A stretch of 64,000 bases of DNA from Burkholderiales bacterium (GTDB taxonomy: Bacteria; Pseudomonadota; Gammaproteobacteria; Burkholderiales; Burkholderiaceae_C), in contig JAGWTH010000007.1 in assembly GCA_028868995.1 (NCBI GenBank), forward strand, positions 49,401 to 113,400, given 5' to 3'. The translations under genes and the position numbers were made by a program. The notes below the pieces were generated by a model that saw only the letters and a list, made by a program, of their open reading frames with translations, was not told the DNA's origin and ran no database searches. Positions 47,351 to 55,557 of this stretch are shown in pieces; position 1 is the stretch's first letter, and the number at the start of each line of letters is the position of its first letter.

Positions 47351-48798
47351 GACACTTCGAGCCGCTCGTAGAGCTTGGCCCGCGAGATCCCCAGCAGCTT
47401 CGCGGCCGCCAGCTTGTTGCCGCCGGTGGCGGCCAGCGCCGCCCGGATCGCCTCGCGCTCGATCTGCGCGACCTGCTCGGCCAGCGGACGCAGCGCGTCG
47501 CGCGGCGCGGCCTGCGCGCCGCGCTGGGGCTGCGGCGCGGACGGCAGGCGCTCGATGCCGGCGTCGCGCAGCACCTCCTCCAGCAGCCGGTCGTCGATCT
47601 GCCGCGAGTCGCTGCGCATGGCCGCCTGCTCCAGCACGTTGCGCAGCTCGCGGATGTTGCCGCGCCAGCGCTGCGAGGTCAGCAGCGCCACGGCGGCCGG
47701 CTCCAGCTCGAACGGCGCGGTGCCGTTGCGCATGGCGATGTCTTCCACCAGCACCTCCGCCAGCGCCGGGATGTCGCCGCTGCGCTCGCGCAGGGGCGGC
47801 ACCTTCACCGGAAGCACGTTGAGGCGGTAGTACAGGTCCTCGCGGAACCGGCCCTCGCGCACCAGCGCGGCCAGGTCGCGCGAGGTGGCTGCGATCACGC
47901 GGGCATCGAAGGGCACCACCTTGTTGGAGCCGAGCGGCTCGATCTCGCCCTCCTGCAGCGCCCGCAGCAGCTTGGGCTGCAGCGCCAGCGGCATGTCGCC
48001 GATCTCGTCCAGGAACAGCGTGCCGCCGTCGGCCAGCTTGAACTTGCCGTCGCGCCCCCTGCGGTCGGCGCCGGTGTAGGCGCCGGGCGCCACGCCGAAG
48101 AACTCCGCCTCCAGCAGCGCGTCGGGCACGGCGGCGATGTTGACGCTGACGAAGGCCCCGCGCGAGCGCGCCGAGGCCGCATGGATCGCATGGGCCAGCA
48201 GCTCCTTGCCGGTGCCCGTCTCGCCCAGCAGCAGCACCGGGCTGGAGGACTGCGCCGCGCGGCGGGCCTGCCGCTTCACCGCCACCGCCGCCGGGCTGTT
48301 GCCCACGAAGCTGGCCAGCGTGTACTTGCTGCGCCGCTGCGACGCCAGCTCGCGGCGCGCATCGTCCAGGTCGCGCTGCAGGTTGGCGAACTTGTGGATC
48401 AGCGGCTGCAGGTTGGTCTCGGGATGGTCGAACAGCACGATGCCCAGCGCGCCGATCACCTGGCCCTGCTCGTCGCGCAGCGGGATGCGGCTGACGCCGA
48501 AGGTGCCGGCCTTGTTGGACAGCAGGTCGATCAGGATCGGCTTGCCCGTCTCCAGCACGCGGTGCATCTGCGTGTTCTGCACCACCTCCGAGACGGGGTG
48601 GCCCACGAAGTCCTCCACCCGCTGGTAGCCCAGCGCCGGCAGGAAGCGCTTGTACTGCTCGTTGATCCAGACCACCCGCGCCTCGCGGTCCACCAGCAGC
48701 ATGCCCTCGCTGGCGTTGGCGAACAGGTCGAACATGGAGCGGGCGGCCAGCTCCAGGATGCGCTGGCCGTCCAGCGGCAGCGAGGCGTCGGGCTTCAT
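47344..48798 (-). CDS. Sigma-54-dependent activator with PAS domain
   Basis: A 484-residue enhancer-binding protein. An N-terminal PAS domain (about residues 20-130: [20 protein letters not shown]) is followed by the AAA+ domain with Walker A GETGTGKE (192-199), the sigma-54 contact loop GAYTGA (239-244, usual form GAFTGA), the arginine finger region and a C-terminal Fis-type helix-turn-helix ([21 protein letters not shown]). It belongs to the TyrR/RocR/AcoR-like PAS-containing group. Its start overlaps the tctA stop (ATGA, 48795-48798). It is co-transcribed with tctCBA and probably activates the downstream Liv operon. The PAS domain suggests a small-molecule signal. Confidence 0.93.
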   Translation of the reverse strand: MKPDASLPLDGQRILELAARSMFDLFANASEGMLLVDREARVVWINEQYKRFLPALGYQRVEDFVGHPVSEVVQNTQMHRVLETGKPILIDLLSNKAGTFGVSRIPLRDEQGQVIGALGIVLFDHPETNLQPLIHKFANLQRDLDDARRELASQRRSKYTLASFVGNSPAAVAVKRQARRAAQSSSPVLLLGETGTGKELLAHAIHAASARSRGAFVSVNIAAVPDALLEAEFFGVAPGAYTGADRRGRDGKFKLADGGTLFLDEIGDMPLALQPKLLRALQEGEIEPLGSNKVVPFDARVIAATSRDLAALVREGRFREDLYYRLNVLPVKVPPLRERSGDIPALAEVLVEDIAMRNGTAPFELEPAAVALLTSQRWRGNIRELRNVLEQAAMRSDSRQIDDRLLEEVLRDAGIERLPSAPQPQRGAQAAPRDALRPLAEQVAQIEREAIRAALAATGGNKLAAAKLLGISRAKLYERLEVSV

Positions 48799-50309
48799 GC
48801 GGCTATGGTAGCCACCCTCTTCCTTCCCGCCACCCACTTCCAGATCCGCGGCAGCGCCAGCACCGCCACGATCACCGCGATCAGGCCGACCGACAGCGGC
48901 CGGTCGACGAACACGCGGGCGCTGCCCTCGCCGATGGCGACCGCGTTGCGCAGCTGCGCCTCGGCCAGCGGGCCCAGGATCATGCCCACCACCACCGGCG
49001 CGGTCGGGAAGTCGAAGCGCCGCATCAGCACGCCCGCCAGGCCGATGCCCCACAGCAGCGCCAGGTCGAAGGTGCTCTGGCGCATGCCGTAGGCGCCCAC
49101 CGTGGCGAAGATCAGGATGCCGGCATACAGCTGGGGCTTGGGCACCTTCAGCAGCTGCACCCACAGCTTCACCAGAGGCAGGTTCAGCACCAGCAGCATC
49201 ACGTTGCCGATGTACAGCGACGCGATCAGCGCCCAGACCAGCGCGGCGGAGGTCGCGAACAGCTGCGGCCCCGGCTGGATGCCGTAGTTCTGGAAGGCGC
49301 CCAGCAGGATGGCGGTGGTGTTGGAGGTCGGCAGGCCCAGCGTCAGCAGCGGGATCAGCGCGGTGGTCACCGTGGCGTTGTTGGCCGCCTCGGGACCGGC
49401 GACGCCCTCGATGGCGCCGGTGGTGCCGAACTCCTCGCGGTCGGCGCCCCGGGCCAGCTTCTTCTCCACCGCGTAGCTCAGGAAGGTGGGGATCTCGGTG
49501 CCGCCGGCGGGGATGCAGCCGAAGGGCGCGCCGATGACGGTGGCGCGCAGCCAGGCGGGGATCGAGCGCCTCCAGTCGCGCGCCGTCATGGTGACGCGGC
49601 TCATGCGGTTGCGCGTCTCCACCACCCTGCCCTCGTACAGCGCGAAGTAGAGGACTTCGGCCACCGCGAACAGGCCCACCGCCACCAGCACGATCTCGAT
49701 GCCGTCGAGCAGCTCGGGGATGCCGCCGGTGTAGCGCGCCTGGCCCGAGATCTGGTCCATGCCCACCAGGCCCAGCGCCAGGCCGAGGAACAGCGAGGTC
49801 ATGCCGCGCAGCGTGCTCTGGCCCAGCACCGCGCTGACGGTGGTGAAGGCCAGCACCATCAGCAGGAAGTACTCCGGCGGGCCCAGGCGCACCGCGAAGT
49901 CGGCCACCGAGGGCGCGAACAGGGTGACGAGGACGGTGGCGATGGTGCCGGCGACGAAGGAGCCGATGGCCGCCGTGGCCAGCGCGGCGCCCGCGCGGCC
50001 GCTCTTGGCCATCTTGTTGCCTTCCATCGCCGTGACCATGCTCGCGGTTTCGCCCGGCGTGTTCAGCAGGATGGAGGTCGTGGAGCCGCCGTACATCGCG
50101 CCGTAGTAGATGCCGGCGAAGAAGATCATCGACGCCGTGATGTCCACCTTGGCCGTGATCGGCAGCAGCATGGCCACCGCCACCGCGGGGCCGATGCCGG
50201 GCAGGACGCCCACGGCCGTGCCGAGCACGCAGCCGACGAAGGCCCACAGCAGGTTGGCCGGCGTGATCGCGGTGGCGAAACCCTGCAGCAGGGAAGCGAA
50301 GATGTCCAT
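48795..50309 (-). CDS. tctA: TctA, large membrane subunit of a tripartite tricarboxylate transporter
   Basis: A 504-residue permease with about twelve helices and the family signatures [19 protein letters not shown] near residues 34-52 and [21 protein letters not shown] near 67-87. It forms the channel of a secondary TTT importer, driven by ion gradients and fed by a TctC-type binding protein. Five bases separate it from tctB, and its stop overlaps the sigma-54 activator start. Confidence 0.96.
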   Translation of the reverse strand: MDIFASLLQGFATAITPANLLWAFVGCVLGTAVGVLPGIGPAVAVAMLLPITAKVDITASMIFFAGIYYGAMYGGSTTSILLNTPGETASMVTAMEGNKMAKSGRAGAALATAAIGSFVAGTIATVLVTLFAPSVADFAVRLGPPEYFLLMVLAFTTVSAVLGQSTLRGMTSLFLGLALGLVGMDQISGQARYTGGIPELLDGIEIVLVAVGLFAVAEVLYFALYEGRVVETRNRMSRVTMTARDWRRSIPAWLRATVIGAPFGCIPAGGTEIPTFLSYAVEKKLARGADREEFGTTGAIEGVAGPEAANNATVTTALIPLLTLGLPTSNTTAILLGAFQNYGIQPGPQLFATSAALVWALIASLYIGNVMLLVLNLPLVKLWVQLLKVPKPQLYAGILIFATVGAYGMRQSTFDLALLWGIGLAGVLMRRFDFPTAPVVVGMILGPLAEAQLRNAVAIGEGSARVFVDRPLSVGLIAVIVAVLALPRIWKWVAGRKRVATIAA

Positions 50310-50313
50310 GGCT

Positions 50314-50820
50314 TCAGATCCAGCCCGTGCTGGTCAGGCCCGGCAGGTTGATCGCGAGGAACTGGGTGAAGGCCCAGAACACCGGCGCGGAGATCGCGGC
50401 GCCGCTGAAGGCATCCACCGCCAGCGAGCGGGCCCCGGGCGCCTGGCCCTGGGCGCGCCGCAGCCCCTGCACCGCCAGCAGGTAGCACAGGGTGCAGCTC
50501 AGGATGAAGCCGATGGTGGTGAGCAGCGCCGCGTTGGCCAGCAGGCCGGCCGACACCCAGACGAGCCCCGGCCACCAGGCGCGCTCCGCGCCAGGGGGCG
50601 GCTGAACGTCGCGGAAGCCGCCGGTGAGCGCTTCGCGCACGATCAGCACGCCGCAGGCCGTCAGCACCGCGGCGACCAGCCAGGGCAGGAAGTTGGGGCC
50701 GACGCCGCCGTAGCCGGCCTCGCCGGGAATGCCGAGCGCACCGGCGGCCAGGCCCAGGCCGGTGAGCGCCACCAGGGCGCCCACCGCCGCCTGCGCGAGG
50801 CGGGAGGAGGACTGCATCAT
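50314..50820 (-). CDS. tctB: TctB, small membrane subunit of the tripartite transporter
   Basis: A 168-residue protein with four hydrophobic helices, typical of TctB: an N-terminal helix with [19 protein letters not shown], then a [20 protein letters not shown] segment and two C-terminal helices. It lies nine bases after tctC and five bases before tctA. Confidence 0.9.
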   Translation of the reverse strand: MMQSSSRLAQAAVGALVALTGLGLAAGALGIPGEAGYGGVGPNFLPWLVAAVLTACGVLIVREALTGGFRDVQPPPGAERAWWPGLVWVSAGLLANAALLTTIGFILSCTLCYLLAVQGLRRAQGQAPGARSLAVDAFSGAAISAPVFWAFTQFLAINLPGLTSTGWI

Positions 50821-50829
50821 GCGCCGGCC

Positions 50830-51789
50830 TCAGACCATCCCGGCCTTGACCATGGTGGCGCGCAGCTTGGCGAACTCGTCGTCCACGAAGCGGTCGAACT
50901 CGGGCCCGGACATCAGCGCGGGCGTCCAGTCGTTCTTTTCCAGCGCCTCCTGCCAGGCCTTCGTCTTCACGGCCCGGAGCACCATGTCGGTGAGCGCGGC
51001 GCGCTGCGGCGGCGTGATGCCGGGGGCGCCGTAGACGCCGCGCCAGTTGCCCAGTTCGACGTTGATGCCCTGCTCCCTGAGCGTCGGCACATCCACGCCC
51101 TTCAGGCGCTGCGGCGAGGTGACGGCGATCGCCTTCATCCGGCCCGCCTTGATGTACTCGGCGAACTCGCTGTAGCCGCTGCCGCCCACCGTCACGTTGC
51201 CGCCGAGGACGGCCGCGGTCGCCTCGCCGCCCCCGCGGAAGGCGACGTAGTTGATCTTCGCGGGATCGACGCCCACCTCGCGGGCGATCATGGCCGCGGC
51301 GATGTGCTCGGTGGAGCCGCGCGAGCCGCCGCCCCACTTGACGCTGCCCGGGTCCTTCTTCAGCTGGGCGACCACGTCGGCCATCGTCTTGAACGGCGAG
51401 TTGGCCGGCAGCACGTAGACGTTGTACTCGCTGGTCAGGCGGGCGATCGGCGTGGCCTGCGACAGACTCACTGGCGGCTTGCCGGTGATGATGCCGCCCA
51501 GCATGACGGCGCCCATCACCATCAGGGCATGCGGGTCGCCCTTGCTGCCGTTGACGAACTGGGCCAGGCCCAGCGCGCCGGCCGCGCCGCCCTTGTTGTC
51601 GTAGGTGACGCTGTCGGCCGCCCTGGCATCCATCAGGGCCTTGCCCAGCGCCCGGCCGGTGGTGTCCCAGCCGCCGCCGGGGTTGGCCGGGATCATCATC
51701 TTGAGGCTGGTGGCGGCCCGGGCCGCGAGGGGCAGCGCCCCGGTGGCCGCCAGGGCGGCGAGGGCCTTCACGAACTGGTCTCTGCGCAT
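50830..51789 (-). CDS. tctC: TctC/Bug-type periplasmic binding protein
   Basis: A 319-residue tricarboxylate-type binding protein. A signal peptide (about 1-25, with an RRDQ start and a break after ARA) precedes the mature fold. The family loop MIPANPGGGWDTTGR lies near residues 31-45, and YDNKGGAAGALGLAQF near 62-77. Such proteins bind citrate, other organic acids or nicotinate-like compounds. It is divergent from the TctD-like response regulator with about 100 bases between. Confidence 0.94.
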   Translation of the reverse strand: MRRDQFVKALAALAATGALPLAARAATSLKMMIPANPGGGWDTTGRALGKALMDARAADSVTYDNKGGAAGALGLAQFVNGSKGDPHALMVMGAVMLGGIITGKPPVSLSQATPIARLTSEYNVYVLPANSPFKTMADVVAQLKKDPGSVKWGGGSRGSTEHIAAAMIAREVGVDPAKINYVAFRGGGEATAAVLGGNVTVGGSGYSEFAEYIKAGRMKAIAVTSPQRLKGVDVPTLREQGINVELGNWRGVYGAPGITPPQRAALTDMVLRAVKTKAWQEALEKNDWTPALMSGPEFDRFVDDEFAKLRATMVKAGMV

Positions 51790-51893
51790 CGTCTGTCTCC
51801 TGACTGGCAGCTGACCATCTTGCGCCCGCTGGCTGTCAATCGGCTGTCCGACGGTATCAGGGAAAGTGCTAGGCTCCCGGCCCGGTGATGTAC

Positions 51894-52571
51894 ATGGACA
51901 TGAGGCTGCTGCTGGTCGAAGACGATGCGTCGATGCGCACGACGCTCAGGCGCACCCTGCGCAACCGCGGCATCGAGGTCGACCTGTGCGGCGACGGGCG
52001 CGAGGCGCTGGCGCGCTGGCAGGCGGCGCCGCCCGACGTGGTGCTGCTCGACCTGACCCTGCCCGGGATGGACGGCCTGCTGGTCCTGGAGGAGGCCCGG
52101 CGCGCGGGCCTCGCGACCCCCGTGCTGATCCTCACGGCCCGCGGCACGGTGGGCGACCGCATCATCGGCCTGAACACCGGCGCCGACGACTACCTGCCCA
52201 AGCCCTTCGACCTCGACGAGCTGGAAGCCCGCCTGCGGGCCCTGCACCGGCGCGCGCCGGCGGGCCGCGCCGGCGCCGCCGAGACGGGACCGGGCGGCCT
52301 GGCGTGGGACCGGGAAAGCGGCGCCATCCACTGGCGCGACGAGATCCTGGAGCTGGCGCCGCGCGAGGCGGCCCTGCTGCAGGCCCTGCTGGCGCGGCCG
52401 GGCCACGCCGTGCCCAAGGAGCGGCTGTTCGAGCTGGTGTTTCCCGGCGAGGCCGACGTGCAGTACGAGGCCATCGAGGTCGTGGTCTACCGGCTGCGCC
52501 GGAAGATCGCCCACACGGGCGCGAAGCTGGTGACCCTGCGCGGGCTCGGCTACCTGCTGAAATCCGGATGA
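51894..52571 (+). CDS. tctD: Response regulator, OmpR/PhoB family (TctD-like)
   Basis: A 225-residue regulator with a receiver domain (phospho-acceptor Asp53 in VVLLDLTLPGMDG, with Lys in LPKPF near 103) and a C-terminal winged helix (about 130-222). It is divergent from tctC and next to a sensor kinase, as in known TctDE systems that control TTT transporters. Several ATG codons are close together (51888, 51894 and 51900). I chose 51894 because a GGTGAT ribosome-like site lies four bases upstream. Confidence 0.92.
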   Translation: MDMRLLLVEDDASMRTTLRRTLRNRGIEVDLCGDGREALARWQAAPPDVVLLDLTLPGMDGLLVLEEARRAGLATPVLILTARGTVGDRIIGLNTGADDYLPKPFDLDELEARLRALHRRAPAGRAGAAETGPGGLAWDRESGAIHWRDEILELAPREAALLQALLARPGHAVPKERLFELVFPGEADVQYEAIEVVVYRLRRKIAHTGAKLVTLRGLGYLLKSG

Positions 52572-52593
52572 GAGGCCTCGGGGGATCGGCGCC

Positions 52594-54003
52594 ATGAACC
52601 GGCCGCGCTCGCTGCGCGGCTACCTGCTGGCCGGCATCCTGCTGCCGGTGGGCATCGTGGTGGCGGTCAATGCGGTCACGCTGTACCGCAAGACCTTCGA
52701 GGCCGTGAACACCGCCTACGACCGCACGCTGCTGGCGTCGGCCAAGTCCATCGGCGAGGACCTCGACGTGGTCGGCTACGACGACGACGCGGTGCTGCGC
52801 GCCACCGTGCCCTACGCCGCCCTCGAGGCCTTCGAGGCCGACCTGCAGACGCGCATGTACTACCGGGTGTCCGACCTGCGCGGCCGCCTCGTCTCCGGCT
52901 TCGACGACCTGCCGTTCTGGCACGGCACCATCCCCGCGCAGCCGCCCTACGCCGCCCTGGTGGACTTCTACGACACCTCCTTCCGCGGCATGCCGGTGCG
53001 GGCGGCCGTGCTGCTGCAGCCGGTGGCCAGCTCCCGGGGCCGGGGCATGGCGGTGGTGCAGGTGGCCGAGACGCTGGAGCTGCGGCGGCGCCTGACCCGT
53101 CGCGTGCTGATCGACTTCCTCTGGCAGCAGGCGGCGCTGGTGGCGGTGATCGGCCTGGTGGTGGTCGTCGTCGTGCAGGGCGCCACCCGGCCGGTGCGGC
53201 GCCTCAGCGCGGAACTGCAGGCGCGCCCCGAAGGCGACCTGACGCCGCTGCCCACCCAGGGAGCGCCGCGCGAGCTGGCGCCGCTGCTCGATGCCACCAA
53301 CGAGGTCATGGCGCGCCTGGCCCACCTGCTGGACAACCAGAAGCGCTTCGTGCGCGACACCTCGCACCAGCTGCGCACGCCACTGGCCGTGCTCAAGGCG
53401 CAGGTGCAGTCGGCCCTGCGCGGCGACGTCGAGCCCCGCCAGGCGCTCGGCGAGATCAGCGAGACCGTCGACCGCGCCACCGTGCTGGCCAACCAGATGC
53501 TGTCGCTGGCGAAGGTGGAGCAGCTGCGCCAGCAGGCGCAGGCGCAGGTCACGGACCTGTCGCAGGCCGTGCGGGAGATGGCGCTCGAACTGGCGCCGCT
53601 GGTGGCGGACCGCGACATCGAGTTCGACATCGAGACCCGGCCGGCGCCGGTGCTGGCGCACGAATGGATGCTGCGCGAGCTGGCGCGCAACCTGCTGCAC
53701 AACGCGATCAAGCACACGCCGGCCGGCGGCACCCTGTCGGTGCGGGTGCTGGCCGACCGCCACGGCGCGGCGCTCGTGGTGAGCGACAGCGGCCCCGGCA
53801 TTGCGCCCGACCTGCAGGCGCGCCTGTTCCAGCCCTTCTCGGCCGGCGACGTGCGAGGCGGCTCCGGCCTGGGCCTGGCGATCTGCCAGGAGATCGTGCG
53901 CGCGCTCGGCGGCACCATCGAGCTGGAGAATGCCGTGGAACACGGCCGGGTGAAAGGCCTGGTCGCCACCGTGCGGCTGCCGCTGGCGGACAATCGCGCC
54001 TGA
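52594..54003 (+). CDS. tctE: Sensor histidine kinase (TctE-like)
   Basis: A 469-residue kinase. Membrane helices lie at about 10-30 and 175-198, around a periplasmic sensor of roughly 140 residues. HAMP-like and H-box segments follow, with the phospho-His258 in RDTSHQLRTPLA. The catalytic domain has N-box NLLHNAIKHTP, DSGPGIAP and GGSGLGLAI. The periplasmic part has no recognised domain by eye and may bind a carboxylate such as citrate. Its stop overlaps the next ATG by one base (TGATG). Confidence 0.92.
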   Translation: MNRPRSLRGYLLAGILLPVGIVVAVNAVTLYRKTFEAVNTAYDRTLLASAKSIGEDLDVVGYDDDAVLRATVPYAALEAFEADLQTRMYYRVSDLRGRLVSGFDDLPFWHGTIPAQPPYAALVDFYDTSFRGMPVRAAVLLQPVASSRGRGMAVVQVAETLELRRRLTRRVLIDFLWQQAALVAVIGLVVVVVVQGATRPVRRLSAELQARPEGDLTPLPTQGAPRELAPLLDATNEVMARLAHLLDNQKRFVRDTSHQLRTPLAVLKAQVQSALRGDVEPRQALGEISETVDRATVLANQMLSLAKVEQLRQQAQAQVTDLSQAVREMALELAPLVADRDIEFDIETRPAPVLAHEWMLRELARNLLHNAIKHTPAGGTLSVRVLADRHGAALVVSDSGPGIAPDLQARLFQPFSAGDVRGGSGLGLAICQEIVRALGGTIELENAVEHGRVKGLVATVRLPLADNRA

Positions 54004-54434
54004 TGGACAGGATGCGCATCGACAAGTGGCTGTGGGCCGCGCGGTTCTGCAAGACCCGCAGCCTCGCGGCGGAAGAGATCGACAAGGGCCGGGTCACCGT
54101 GAACGGGCAGGAGGCCAAGCCCGCGCGCGAGGTCAGGCCCGGCGACACGGTGGCCGTGCGGCGCGAAGGGATCACCCGCACGGTGGTGGTGAAAGGCCTG
54201 TCGGCCGTGCGCGGGCCGGCGCCGGTGGCGCAGCTGCTGTACGAGGAAACGCCCGAGAGCGTGCGCGAACGCGAGCGCGCCGCCGAGGCGCGGCGCTACG
54301 CGCGCGAGCCCGCGCTGGCGATCGGCCACGGCCGTCCCACCAAGCGCGAACGCCGCGACCTCGACGAGGCCCGCGGCCAGGGCTGGGGCGACCGCTGGAG
54401 CGCGTCGGTCGACGAAGGCAAGCCCCGGCGCTGA
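54003..54434 (+). CDS. hslR: S4-domain RNA-binding protein, Hsp15 (HslR)-like
   Basis: A 143-residue protein with an N-terminal S4 RNA-binding domain (MRIDKWLWAARFCKTRSLAA, then GRVTVNGQEAKPAREVRPGD) and a basic C-terminal tail. Hsp15 proteins bind 50S subunits with stalled nascent chains. The ATG overlaps the kinase stop, so it is made from the same mRNA, although the functional link is unclear. Confidence 0.9.
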   Translation: MDRMRIDKWLWAARFCKTRSLAAEEIDKGRVTVNGQEAKPAREVRPGDTVAVRREGITRTVVVKGLSAVRGPAPVAQLLYEETPESVRERERAAEARRYAREPALAIGHGRPTKRERRDLDEARGQGWGDRWSASVDEGKPRR

Positions 54435-54533
54435 GCGGCGTGCCCCGCGTTGGTGCTTCTACTAGGGATGAACCGCGGCCGAGGATGGTCTACTTCTTGC
54501 CTCATACCCTGAAGTTGTAGAGAGGAGAACCCC

Positions 54534-55487
54534 ATGAACATCAAGAAGTGGGCTGCCGCCGCGGCAGCCGTCCTGGCCTTCGCCGGCAGCGCGCACGCGC
54601 AGCAGTTCTTCCGCATCGGCACCGGCGGCACCGCCGGCACCTACTATCCCGTGGGCGGCATGATCGCCAACGCCGTCTCGCAGCCGGGCAGGATCATCGC
54701 CACGGCGCAGGCGAGCAACGGCTCGCTCGCCAACGTCAACGCGGTGGCCAGCGGCGCGCTCGAGGCCGGCTTCTCGCAGTCGGACGTGGCCACCTGGGCC
54801 TACACCGGCACCGGCGCCTTCGAGGGCAAGCCCAAGGTCACCGACCTGCGCCTGATCGCCACCCTCTACCCCGAGGACATCCACCTGGTGGCCAAGAAGG
54901 GCTCGGGCATCAAGACCGTGGCCGACCTCAAGGGCAAGCGCGTGGCGCTGGACGAGCCGGGCTCCGGCACCCTGGTGGACGCCCGCCTGGTGCTGGCCGC
55001 CTACGGCCTGAAGGAGTCGGACATCAAGCCCGAATACATCAAGCCCAACCAGGCCGGCGACAAGCTCAAGGACGGCTCGCTCGACGCCTTCTTCTTCGTG
55101 GGCGGCGCGCCCGCCGGGGCGATCGCCGAACTCGCCTCCAGCGGCGCGGGCATCGAGCTGGTGCCCCTGGCCGGCCCGCAGGCGCAGGCGCTGCTGAAGT
55201 CCAGCCCCTGGTTCTCCACGCACCGCATCGACGCCGGCACCTACAAGGACGTGCCGGCGGTCGACACCCTGGCCGTGAGCGCCCAGTTGGTGACCAGCGC
55301 CAAGGTCCCGACCGAGACCGTCTACGAGATCACCAAGGCGCTGTACAGCGAGCCCGCGCAGAAGGCGCTGGCCGCCGGCCACGCCAAGGGCAAGTTCATC
55401 ACCAAGGAGAACGCCGTCAAGGGCGCCGGCATCCCCTTCCACCCGGGCGCCGAGAAGTTCTACAAGGAAGCGGGCCTGCTGAAGTAA
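54534..55487 (+). CDS. TAXI-family TRAP periplasmic binding protein
   Basis: A 317-residue binding protein with a signal peptide (cut after about residue 22, SAHAQ) and the TAXI hallmark FRIGTGGTAGTYYPVGG right after it. Conserved segments VALDEPGSGTLVDARLVLAAYG and DGSLDAFFFVGG follow. TAXI proteins bind glutamate-like or other organic acids. A good ribosome site (GAGAGGAGAACCCC) precedes the ATG. It is followed by its fused permease after a hairpin. Confidence 0.94.
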   Translation: MNIKKWAAAAAAVLAFAGSAHAQQFFRIGTGGTAGTYYPVGGMIANAVSQPGRIIATAQASNGSLANVNAVASGALEAGFSQSDVATWAYTGTGAFEGKPKVTDLRLIATLYPEDIHLVAKKGSGIKTVADLKGKRVALDEPGSGTLVDARLVLAAYGLKESDIKPEYIKPNQAGDKLKDGSLDAFFFVGGAPAGAIAELASSGAGIELVPLAGPQAQALLKSSPWFSTHRIDAGTYKDVPAVDTLAVSAQLVTSAKVPTETVYEITKALYSEPAQKALAAGHAKGKFITKENAVKGAGIPFHPGAEKFYKEAGLLK

Positions 55488-55510
55488 GGCAGCACCGCCG
55501 CGCAACGCAG

Positions 55511-55535
55511 CAGGGAGGCGCGACCTCCCTGTTTT
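55511..55535 (+). terminator. Hairpin between TAXI binding-protein and permease genes
   Basis: CAGGGAGG, loop CGCGA, CCTCCCTG is followed by TTTTCGTTT. It lies inside the operon and would act as a partial terminator, giving more binding protein than permease. Confidence 0.65.
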
Positions 55536-55557
55536 CGTTTGGCGAGGAAGCAAACCG

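Noticed and set aside
48799..50247. Apparent fusion of the sigma-54 activator with an N-terminal extension of about 480 residues
   Set aside because: The extension is an out-of-frame reading of tctA. The PAS domain starts at the ATG that overlaps the tctA stop.
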